Assembly (NCBI GenBank): GCA_019635435.1 | Contig: JAHBZM010000001.1 | Coordinates: 3,038,001-3,102,000, forward strand | Direction: 5' to 3' | Origin: Ramlibacter sp. | GTDB lineage: Bacteria > Pseudomonadota > Gammaproteobacteria > Burkholderiales > Burkholderiaceae_C | Length of the DNA stretch: 64,000 nucleotides | Part shown: piece by piece, positions 24,716 through 32,005 of the stretch | Numbering within the stretch: the first letter of the stretch is position 1 | How the letters are laid out: every line of letters starts with the position of its first letter | Program-made: the position numbers and the translations under genes | The notes under the pieces: generated by a model | What the model saw: only the letters and a program-made list of their open reading frames with translations | The model's database searches: none | Told to the model about the DNA's origin: nothing

Positions 24716-26152
24716 TCAGGCGTGGGCCACATTGGAAGGAATCGACACCCGGGTGGAGCGGCCGGAGGCGACAGTCATCCACACATTCCAGGCCATCACC
24801 AGCATGCCGCCCAGGTACAGAAGGCCGCCGGCAACGCGGATCACATAAAACGGATAGGTGCTCTTGACCGACTCGACGAAGGTGTAGGTCAGGGTGCCGT
24901 CCGCATTGATGGCGCGCCACATCAGGCCCTGCATCACCCCGGCGATCCACATGGCGGCGATGTACAGCACGATGCCGATGGTGGAGATCCAGAAGTGCAG
25001 CTCGATCGCCTTGATGGAGTGCATCTCCTTGCGGCCATACAGGCGCGGCACCAGGTAATAGAGCGAGCCCATCGTGATCAGGCCGACCCAGCCCAGCGCG
25101 CCGGAGTGCACGTGGCCGACGGTCCAGTCGGTGTAGTGGCTCAGGGCATTGACCGTCTTGATGGACATCATCGGGCCCTCGAAGGTGCTCATGCCATAGA
25201 ACGAGAGCGAGACGATCAGGAAACGCAGGATGGGGTCATCGCGCAGCTTGTGCCAGGCGCCCGACAGCGTCATCACGCCGTTGATCATGCCGCCCCAGCT
25301 GGGCGCCAGCAGGATCAGCGAGAAGACCATGCCCACGGACTGGGTCCAGTCGGGCAGCGCGGTGTAGTGCAGGTGGTGCGGCCCCGCCCACATGTAGGTG
25401 AAGATCAGCGCCCAGAAGTGCACGATGGACAGGCGGTAGCTGTACACCGGCCGCCCGGCCTGCTTGGGGATGAAGTAATACATCATGCCGAGGAAGCCCG
25501 CGGTCAGGAAGAAGCCCACCGCGTTGTGCCCGTACCACCACTGCACCATCGCGTCCTGCACCCCGGCGTAGGCCGAGTAGCTCTTCATCCAGCCAGCAGG
25601 CACTTCGGCGCTGTTGACCAGGTGCAGCACGGCCACCGCGAGAATGAAGGCGCCGTAAAACCAGTTGGCCACATAGATGTGGCGCACCTTGCGCTTGCCG
25701 ATGGTGCCGAAGAAGACGATCGCATAGGCCACCCAGACCAGCGTGATCAGGATGTCGATGGGCCATTCCAGCTCAGCGTATTCCTTGCCCGTGGTATAGC
25801 CCAGCGGCAGGCTGATGGCCGCCGCGACGATCACGGCCTGCCAGCCCCAGAAGGTAAAGGAGGCCAGGCGCGGCGCGAACAGGCCCACCTGGCAGGTCCG
25901 CTGCACCACGTAGTAGCTCGAGCCGATCAGGGCACAGCCACCAAACGCGAAGATCACGGCGTTGGTGTGCAGCGGCCGCAGCCGGCCATAGCTGAGCCAG
26001 GGAATGCCGAAATTGAGTTCCGGCCAGGCCAGTTGCGAAGCGATCACCACGCCCACCAGCATGCCGACCACTCCCCAGACCACGGACATCAGGGAAAACT
26101 GCCGGACCACGGCATCGCTGTAGTGGGCGGCGGGCGAATTTTCTGAATTCAT
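24716..26152 (-). CDS. ccoN: cbb3-type cytochrome c oxidase catalytic subunit I (CcoN)
   Basis: Heme-copper oxidase subunit (478 aa) that reduces O2 to water and pumps protons with very high oxygen affinity. Twelve helices are apparent; metal-site histidines appear in RPLHTNAVIFAFGG, YGHNAVGFFLT, GPHHLHYTALPDW and TDWTVGHVHSGALGW. The ATG at 26152 follows AAGGTG. An FNR box lies 55-68 bases upstream and overlaps the stop codon of ccoS. It leads the ccoNOQP-G operon. Confidence 0.97.
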   Translation of the reverse strand: MNSENSPAAHYSDAVVRQFSLMSVVWGVVGMLVGVVIASQLAWPELNFGIPWLSYGRLRPLHTNAVIFAFGGCALIGSSYYVVQRTCQVGLFAPRLASFTFWGWQAVIVAAAISLPLGYTTGKEYAELEWPIDILITLVWVAYAIVFFGTIGKRKVRHIYVANWFYGAFILAVAVLHLVNSAEVPAGWMKSYSAYAGVQDAMVQWWYGHNAVGFFLTAGFLGMMYYFIPKQAGRPVYSYRLSIVHFWALIFTYMWAGPHHLHYTALPDWTQSVGMVFSLILLAPSWGGMINGVMTLSGAWHKLRDDPILRFLIVSLSFYGMSTFEGPMMSIKTVNALSHYTDWTVGHVHSGALGWVGLITMGSLYYLVPRLYGRKEMHSIKAIELHFWISTIGIVLYIAAMWIAGVMQGLMWRAINADGTLTYTFVESVKSTYPFYVIRVAGGLLYLGGMLVMAWNVWMTVASGRSTRVSIPSNVAHA

Positions 26153-26206
26153 CGAGGCACCTTTTTTGTGACGTGGCCAGTGTCGGCCGTGCCGCCGGTT
26201 GGCGCC

Positions 26207-26220
26207 TTGACCCAAATCAA
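26207..26220. promoter_or_regulatory. FNR box (TTGACCCAAATCAA) upstream of ccoN
   Basis: TTGAC-N4-ATCAA. Its last four bases on the plus strand include the TGA stop codon of ccoS (26217-26219 on the minus strand), so coding and regulatory sequence share bases. The centre is 61 bases from the ccoN ATG, a normal distance for a class II site with a short leader; no strong -10 is visible. Confidence 0.82.
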
Positions 26221-26354
26221 TCGGACTGGAAAATCCGCTCGCCCTCGGCCTCGACACCCTCGAACTGGCCACGCCAGACGGCCCAGCACAGCGCGCCCAG
26301 GATCAGCAGCGCCAGCGCCACCGACAGCGGGATCAGCAGGAAAAGAATGTCCAT
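26217..26354 (-). CDS. ccoS: cbb3-type oxidase assembly protein CcoS
   Basis: Small membrane protein of 45 aa: one helix (residues 3-25, LFLLIPLSVALALLILGALC) followed by WAVWRGQFEGVEAEGERI, the characteristic FEDLEGPAxRIL-like tail of CcoS. It is needed for cofactor insertion into cbb3 oxidase. The ATG at 26354 lies 14 bases after the ccoI stop, so the two assembly genes are co-transcribed. The stop codon lies within the FNR box of the ccoN promoter. Confidence 0.92.
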   Translation of the reverse strand: MDILFLLIPLSVALALLILGALCWAVWRGQFEGVEAEGERIFQSD

Positions 26355-26368
26355 GGTTGCGGTTACTT

Positions 26369-28693
26369 TCAGAAGGCGGGCAGGCGCGACAGGCGGGCGG
26401 AATTGAGCACCACGCCCAGCGAGCTCGCGGCCATGCCCAGTCCGGCCAGCCAGGGCGACAGCCAGCCCATGATGGCCAGGGGCACGCAGACCGCGTTGTA
26501 CGCCGCAGCCCAGATCAGGTTCTGGCGCACCACGGCGTGGGTGCGCCGCGCGTGGCGCAGCAGCGCAGGCACCGCGGCAAGCTGCCCACCGGGAATCACC
26601 ACATCGGCCCGCGATTGCGCCAGGGCGGCCGCCGGTCCGAGTGCAATGGACAGGTCGGCCGCGGCGAGCACGGGTGCGTCGTTGATGCCGTCGCCCACCA
26701 TGGCCACAGGGTGCCCGCCTTGCTGCAATCCACGCACGTGGGCCAGCTTGTCCTGCGGGCTCTGCCCGCCCTGGAACAGATCGATCCCGGCCCGCCTTCC
26801 CAGACGGGCCACTGCCGCCTCGTGGTCGCCAGAAAGCAGTTGGACCTGCAGGCCTGCCGACTGCACATCGCGCACGGCCGCTGTCGCGTCCTCGCGCAGC
26901 GACTCATCCAGCTCAAAACTGGCCAGCCAGCCCCCCGGGCCCGACAGGTGCACCCGGGGCCCGCCATCGGTGTCCACGGCCGGCGACTCGCCGCAAAACG
27001 CCGCCGAGCCCAGCCGCAGCAGACCCAGGGGCTGGTTGTCCGGCCCCTGCCCCAGCAGGCCCTGCAGCCCCTGCCCCGCGGTTTCGACAACGTCCGTCAC
27101 CACCGGCAGGCGGTCGACTTCGGCGCCAAACCGCGGGTCGTCCAGCGCCCGTACCAGCGCGCGGGACACCGGGTGGCGAGATCGCTGCGCCAGCGCCGCA
27201 GCCCATTCCAGCGCTTGTGCGCGCGCCAGCCCGGCACGGGTGTCCACCCGGGTCACAGCCATTGCATCGAGGGTCAAGGTCCCGGTCTTGTCAAACACCA
27301 TCGTGTCAATCCGGGTGCAGGACTCCAGCGCCTGCAGGTGGCGCACCAGCACACCGCGGCGCGCCAGTGCCCCGGCCGCCGCCAGACTGGCCGCCGGCGT
27401 GGCCAACGACAGCGCGCAGGGACAGGTGACGATCAATACCGCGATGGCCACGCTCACCGCATGGCTGGGGTCGCTTGGCCACCACCAGGCGGCGGCCACG
27501 GCGCTGGCCAGCAGCACCAGCAGCAAAAAGGGCCGGGCCACCTGGTCGGCAATCCGGGCCAGCCGGGGCTTGCTCAGGGCCGCCTCGTGCATCAGCGCCA
27601 CAATGCCCGCATAGCGCGTCTGTGTGCCGGTCCGCTCCACACGCACCTGCACCACACCCGACAGGTTGTGGCTGCCGGCAATCACCGTCGATTGCGCCGG
27701 CGTGTCAGCGCTGCGAGAGAGCGGGTGCGATTCGCCCGTCAGCAGCGCCTCATCCACCTGGGTCCTGCCTTCAATCACCGTGCCATCGGCCGGAAACGCC
27801 TCGCCTGGCAGGACCCGGATCACATCGCCAGGAACCAGCCGGTGCACGGCCACCCGCTCGAACCGGCCATCGAGTGCCCGGCGCTCCACACTGTCGGGCA
27901 GGCGCCGGGCCAGTGCCTCGAGCGCACCCGCCGTGCGGTCGCGCAGGCGCTGCTCCAGCATGCGCCCGCTGAGCAGGAAGAAAACGAACATGGTGACGGA
28001 GTCGTACCAGACCTCACGGCCCCAGGGCCCCGAGGCATCAAAGGTGGCGGCGGTACTGGCCCCGAAAGCGATGAGGATCCCGAGCGCCACGGGCACATCC
28101 ATGCCCAGACGGCGCCGGCGCAGGTCCTCCCAGGCGCTTGCCAGGAACGGCCAGCCCGAAAAAAGCACCACGGGCAGGGTCAGCACCCACGAGGCCCAGC
28201 GCAGAAGCTGCACCATGTCCGGCGTGATGTCTCCCGGCCCGGCCACATACGCCGGCAGCGCGTACATCATCACCTGCATCATGCAAAAGCCCGCCACCAG
28301 CCAGCGCCACAGCGCCATGCGGGAAGCCTGCTGACGCTCCTGCACCTGTGCCAGATCGCCCACGGGCAGTGCCCGGTAGCCAGCCTGCGCGAGCGCGGCG
28401 AACCATGCGGACGGGCGCGTGCGAGCCGGCGACCAGACCACCCGCGCCATGTGGCTGGCGGCGTTGACCCCGGCGTCCAGGACGCCGGGCACCGCCTTCA
28501 GCGCCTGCTCCACCGTGAGCGAGCAGGCCGCACAGTGCATGCCCTGCACGGCGACCAGCGACTCCTGGGCGCCAGGCGCGGCGCCAGGGCCCGCGCAGGG
28601 CCGGCTGAATGCCGCCCAGTCGCTGTGGTCGTCCAGCACGGCGGCCAGCGTCGCGTCGGCGGAAGCGGGGCCAGACAGGGAAGCGGTCAACAT
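26369..28693 (-). CDS. ccoI: Copper-exporting P1B-type ATPase for cbb3 oxidase assembly (CcoI)
   Basis: Heavy-metal P-type ATPase of 774 aa that moves Cu to the outer face for insertion into cbb3 oxidase. It has one N-terminal metal-binding domain with GMHCAAC (C54, C57), eight helices, the ion-path motif TCPCALSLATPAA, the phosphorylation site DKTGTLTLD and the hinge GDGINDAPVLAAAD. Placement directly before ccoS and ccoNOQP marks it as CcoI rather than a CopA detoxification pump. An FNR box lies 35-48 bases upstream of its ATG. Confidence 0.95.
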   Translation of the reverse strand: MLTASLSGPASADATLAAVLDDHSDWAAFSRPCAGPGAAPGAQESLVAVQGMHCAACSLTVEQALKAVPGVLDAGVNAASHMARVVWSPARTRPSAWFAALAQAGYRALPVGDLAQVQERQQASRMALWRWLVAGFCMMQVMMYALPAYVAGPGDITPDMVQLLRWASWVLTLPVVLFSGWPFLASAWEDLRRRRLGMDVPVALGILIAFGASTAATFDASGPWGREVWYDSVTMFVFFLLSGRMLEQRLRDRTAGALEALARRLPDSVERRALDGRFERVAVHRLVPGDVIRVLPGEAFPADGTVIEGRTQVDEALLTGESHPLSRSADTPAQSTVIAGSHNLSGVVQVRVERTGTQTRYAGIVALMHEAALSKPRLARIADQVARPFLLLVLLASAVAAAWWWPSDPSHAVSVAIAVLIVTCPCALSLATPAASLAAAGALARRGVLVRHLQALESCTRIDTMVFDKTGTLTLDAMAVTRVDTRAGLARAQALEWAAALAQRSRHPVSRALVRALDDPRFGAEVDRLPVVTDVVETAGQGLQGLLGQGPDNQPLGLLRLGSAAFCGESPAVDTDGGPRVHLSGPGGWLASFELDESLREDATAAVRDVQSAGLQVQLLSGDHEAAVARLGRRAGIDLFQGGQSPQDKLAHVRGLQQGGHPVAMVGDGINDAPVLAAADLSIALGPAAALAQSRADVVIPGGQLAAVPALLRHARRTHAVVRQNLIWAAAYNAVCVPLAIMGWLSPWLAGLGMAASSLGVVLNSARLSRLPAF

Positions 28694-28727
28694 GCGGCAA
28701 GCCTAGCGGCGCACACCGCAAGCCCAG

Positions 28728-28741
28728 TTGACCTGGATCAA
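28728..28741. promoter_or_regulatory. FNR box (TTGACCTGGATCAA) between ccoI and the stress-protein genes
   Basis: Identical over all 14 bases to the hemN/fnr box at 11824-11837. Its centre is 41 bases from the ccoI ATG (minus strand) and 61 bases from the universal stress protein ATG (plus strand); a TAAGCT hexamer at 28764-28769 is near the expected -10 for the rightward promoter. Confidence 0.8.
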
Positions 28742-28795
28742 CACGGACCGCGAGCCGCCCGTCTAAGCTGGGCTCCAGATCAAGAGGAACACACC

Positions 28796-29239
28796 ATGTA
28801 CAAGCGCATTCTGGTTGCCACTGACGGTTCGCCGCTGTCCCGCAAGGCCGTGGCGTCGGCCATCGAACTGGCCGCCCTCGCGGGCGCCGAACTCGTGGCC
28901 CTCAAGGTGGTGCCACGCTACCCGGTCAGCTACTTTGAAGGCGCTCTGGCGATCACCGCGCAGGAGGTGGGCCGCATCGAGAAGCTGTGGGCGCAGGAAG
29001 GCCAGGCCATCGTCGATGCCGCCAAAGACGCCGCCGCCGCAAAAGGCGTCAAGGCCAGGGCCGTGACCGTGCGCTCGGATCTGGTGGCGGAAGCCATCAT
29101 GGCAGCCGCCAGGAAGCACCGCTGCGACCTGATCGTGATGGCCTCGCACGGGCGCAAGGGCATCAAGCGCCTGCTGCTGGGCAGCGAAACCCAGCACGTT
29201 CTCACGCATTCCACGACACCCGTGCTGGTGCTACGCTAG
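28796..29239 (+). CDS. Universal stress protein (UspA family)
   Basis: USP of 147 aa with a Rossmann-like fold. ILVATDGS opens the protein and the ATP-binding consensus G-x2-G-x9-G-(S/T) appears as SHGRKGIKRLLLGSETQHVL near residues 117-136, so this is probably the nucleotide-binding type. It is divergent from ccoI and shares its FNR box, so induction at low oxygen is likely, as seen for Anr-controlled USPs in Pseudomonas. A second USP gene follows after 23 bases. Confidence 0.93.
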   Translation: MYKRILVATDGSPLSRKAVASAIELAALAGAELVALKVVPRYPVSYFEGALAITAQEVGRIEKLWAQEGQAIVDAAKDAAAAKGVKARAVTVRSDLVAEAIMAAARKHRCDLIVMASHGRKGIKRLLLGSETQHVLTHSTTPVLVLR

Positions 29240-29262
29240 GCATCCACCGAGGAAAGGAACCC

Positions 29263-29685
29263 ATGAAAGTACTTCTCGCCGCAGACGGCAGCAAATTCAC
29301 CAAGAAGGCTCTCGGCTGGCTCATGGCCAACCGGAATTTCGACGGCGAAGACGACGAACTCGTCGTGCTCAACGTGCAGTCACCGATGCCGCCGCGCGTG
29401 CGCGCCGCCGTCAGCGGTGAAGTGGTCAAGGCCTACTACGAGGAAGAGGCCACCAAGGTCCTCACGCCGATCGAGCGCTTCCTGAAACGGCATGCGCTGA
29501 CCTGGCGCGTGCGCTGGGTGGTGGGCTCGCCCTCCGAGGAAATCCTGCGGCTGGCAGCGCGCGAAAAAGCCCACCTGATTGTCATGGGCACGCATGGGCG
29601 CGGCCTGATGGGCCGGGTCCTGATGGGCCCGGTCGCGCAAAACGTGCTCGCCGATAGCACCGTGCCGGTTCTGCTGGTTCGTTGA
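29263..29685 (+). CDS. Universal stress protein (UspA family), second copy
   Basis: USP of 140 aa beginning MKVLLAADGSKFTKKALGW. The nucleotide-binding motif is GTHGRGLMGRVLMGPVAQNVL near residues 108-128, with the C-terminal strand TVPVLLVR. It differs clearly from the preceding USP in the middle region, so this is not a recent tandem copy. GAGGAAAGG upstream is a good ribosome site. It is probably co-transcribed with the first USP from the FNR-linked promoter. A small GGCGTCA/TGACGCC hairpin follows the stop (29698-29712). Confidence 0.93.
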   Translation: MKVLLAADGSKFTKKALGWLMANRNFDGEDDELVVLNVQSPMPPRVRAAVSGEVVKAYYEEEATKVLTPIERFLKRHALTWRVRWVVGSPSEEILRLAAREKAHLIVMGTHGRGLMGRVLMGPVAQNVLADSTVPVLLVR

Positions 29686-29697
29686 CCCGGCGCCGGA

Positions 29698-29712
29698 GGC
29701 GTCAGTGACGCC
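29698..29712. terminator. Short hairpin after the USP pair
   Basis: GGCGTCA-G-TGACGCC forms a 7-bp perfect stem 12 bases after the second USP stop. The one-base loop and lack of a T run argue against an efficient intrinsic terminator; it may instead be a protein site or an RNA 3'-end stabiliser. Confidence 0.3.
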
Positions 29713-29788
29713 GCATAGGGGTTTGCGTCCTACGCCGGCACCGCGGTTTCGTGCCTAAACTGGTGCTTCACGATTGCGGGAGGCAGCC

Positions 29789-31927
29789 ATGGCATTTTCA
29801 CAATGGGTCGGGCGCGCTGCAATGGCGCCCTTTTCAAAGGCATTGCCCGTCATGGGCGATACCGAGCGCGCCGCGCTCGAAGCCGGCACCGTGGGCTTTG
29901 AGGGCCAGGTGTTCGCGGGGCGCCCCGACTTCGACGCCCTGCTGGCCACCGGAGCGAACCAGCTGACCGCGCAGGAAGAGGCGTTCCTGGACAACGAGGT
30001 GCGCACCCTGTGCGGCATGCTCGACGAATTCGAGATTGACGAGGCACGCGACCTGCCGCCGGCGGTCTGGGCCTACCTGCGCGAGCACCGCTTTTTCGGC
30101 ATGATCATTCCGCGCGAGTGGGGAGGCCTGGGGTTCGGCCACCACGCGCACGCCACCGTGGTCACGCGGATCGCCACCGTCAACGTCTCGACCGCGGTGA
30201 CGGTGATGGTGCCCAATTCGCTGGGGCCGGCCGAGCTTCTGCTGCGCTACGGCACCGAGGCACAAAAGCAGCACTACCTGCCGCGCCTGGCCGACGGGCG
30301 CGACCTCCCCTGCTTTGGCCTGACCTCCCCTTATGCCGGCTCCGATGCGGCTTCCATTCCCGACCGTGGGGTGCTGACCGAGCGCGAGATTGACGGCGTG
30401 CGCGTGCGCGGCTTCAGCGTCAATTTTTCCAAGCGCTACATCACGCTGGCCCCGGTGGCCACCGTGGTGGGCCTGGCCTTCCACGCGGTGGACGAGAGCC
30501 GGCCCGAGGGCCAGCGCGACCTGGGCATCACCTGCGCGCTGCTGCCGGTGCCACAGGCCGGCATGCGCATTGGCCGGCGCCACCGCCCCATGGACAGTGC
30601 CTTCATGAACGGCCCCATCGAGGGCGAGGACGTCTTCGTTCCCATGGACTGGGTCATCGGTGGCGAGCCGCGCGTCGGCCAGGGCTGGCGCATGCTCATG
30701 GAGTGCCTGGCCGCGGGCCGCGCAATCTCGCTGCCCGCGCTCGGCGCGGCCACCCAGCAGGCTTCGCTGTTCGTGGCCAACGGCTATGGCCAGGTGCGCG
30801 AGCAGTTTGGCCTGCCCATCGGCAGATTCGACGCCGTGGCCGGCCTGCTCGCCGAAATGGCAGCCGACCTGTATGCCACCGACGCCGCACGCCGCTTCAC
30901 CGCGGCCGCCCTTGACCTGGGCGAACAGCCCAGCGTGGCCAGCGCAATCCTCAAAGTGCACCTGACCGAGGCCGGCCGCCGCTCGGTCAACCATGCCATG
31001 GACATCCTGGGTGGCAAGGGCATCATCAACGGGCCGTCCAACCTGCTGTCGGTGGCCTACCGGCACATGCCGATCGCGATCACCGTGGAGGGCGCCAACA
31101 TCCTCACGCGCTCGCTCATCATCTTTGGACAGGGCGCGGTGCGCTGCCATCCATACGTGATGCAGGAGATGCAGGCGGTGCAACACAAGGACGAAGCGGC
31201 CCTGGGCAGCGCCCTGCTGGGCCATGCAGGCCATGCGCTGCGCAACCTCTGGCACAGCCTGTTCGGCGCACCGGTGATCGGAACACCGCCTGCTGCGCTG
31301 CACGCCGAGGCCCGCATGCTGGCCCGCCTCAGCGCCAAATACGCGCTGACCGCGGACATTGCCATGGGCCTGCTGGGCGGCCGGCTCAAGCGCATGGAAC
31401 TGTTGTCGGCGCGGCTGGGCGATTGCCTGTCGCACCTGTACATGGCCAGTGCCTGCTTCTGGCGCTTCCACGTCGAGGGCCATGACGACATGCTCCCCTT
31501 TGCCCGCGCCGCGCTGCGCGTGCAGCTTGACGCGGCCGAAGAGGTGCTGAGCGACCTGTACGCCAACTTTCCCACGCCCGCGCGGCGCCTCATCGGCAGC
31601 CTGGTGCTCAGCCGCACCGCCCACCTCGCGCCGCTGCGCGATGTGCAGATGCTGGAGCTGGCCCGGTTGCTGCGCACGCAGCGCGACATCGTGGCCCGGC
31701 TGTGCCCCGACATCAGCACCCCGGCGCGCGGCGGCATGCTCGACCTGATGCAGGCGCTGGAACTGGCCCTGCAGCTGGGCGATGACGACACCGCGGCCCT
31801 CAACAAGCAGGTGCGACGCACCCGCTCGCTCGAAGACGCGGCGCGCGGCGCCGCCAACCCCGCGCTGGCGCTGGCCTACCTGCAGGCCGCGGACAAGGTG
31901 ATCCAGGTCGACGACTTCCCTGCCTGA
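29789..31927 (+). CDS. Acyl-CoA dehydrogenase, FadE-like
   Basis: Flavoprotein of 712 aa for the first oxidation step of fatty acyl-CoA breakdown. The N-terminal and central acyl-CoA dehydrogenase domains (about 80-450) include GMIIPREWGGLGFG, FGLTSPYAGSDAAS and the C-terminal helical part with DILGGKGIINGPSN; an additional FadE-type C-terminal domain (about 460-700) follows. It lacks the long hydrophobic N-terminus of E. coli FadE. GGGAGG precedes the ATG at 29789. It stands alone between the USP genes and a secreted protein. Chain-length preference is unknown. Confidence 0.92.
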   Translation: MAFSQWVGRAAMAPFSKALPVMGDTERAALEAGTVGFEGQVFAGRPDFDALLATGANQLTAQEEAFLDNEVRTLCGMLDEFEIDEARDLPPAVWAYLREHRFFGMIIPREWGGLGFGHHAHATVVTRIATVNVSTAVTVMVPNSLGPAELLLRYGTEAQKQHYLPRLADGRDLPCFGLTSPYAGSDAASIPDRGVLTEREIDGVRVRGFSVNFSKRYITLAPVATVVGLAFHAVDESRPEGQRDLGITCALLPVPQAGMRIGRRHRPMDSAFMNGPIEGEDVFVPMDWVIGGEPRVGQGWRMLMECLAAGRAISLPALGAATQQASLFVANGYGQVREQFGLPIGRFDAVAGLLAEMAADLYATDAARRFTAAALDLGEQPSVASAILKVHLTEAGRRSVNHAMDILGGKGIINGPSNLLSVAYRHMPIAITVEGANILTRSLIIFGQGAVRCHPYVMQEMQAVQHKDEAALGSALLGHAGHALRNLWHSLFGAPVIGTPPAALHAEARMLARLSAKYALTADIAMGLLGGRLKRMELLSARLGDCLSHLYMASACFWRFHVEGHDDMLPFARAALRVQLDAAEEVLSDLYANFPTPARRLIGSLVLSRTAHLAPLRDVQMLELARLLRTQRDIVARLCPDISTPARGGMLDLMQALELALQLGDDDTAALNKQVRRTRSLEDAARGAANPALALAYLQAADKVIQVDDFPA

Positions 31928-31963
31928 ACGGCAGGCGCCCCGGTTCGGGCGGCCCTCCCCAGT

Positions 31964-31969
31964 TAGAAT
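31964..31969 (+). promoter_or_regulatory. Possible -10 element for the glycine-rich secreted protein gene
   Basis: TAGAAT, five of six matches to the consensus, in the context AGTTAGAATT. It lies 37 bases before the ATG at 32006. The -35 region is GC-rich without a good hexamer, so this is a weak call. Confidence 0.3.
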
Positions 31970-32005
31970 TTGCACAAATACTTGTGGGATGGCACGGGTC
32001 TGCAA

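Noticed and set aside
26168..28795. A rightward frame of more than 1000 codons reaching the first universal stress protein
   Set aside because: It is the antisense of ccoN/ccoS/ccoI. Only the last 148 codons, from ATG 28796, are a real gene.
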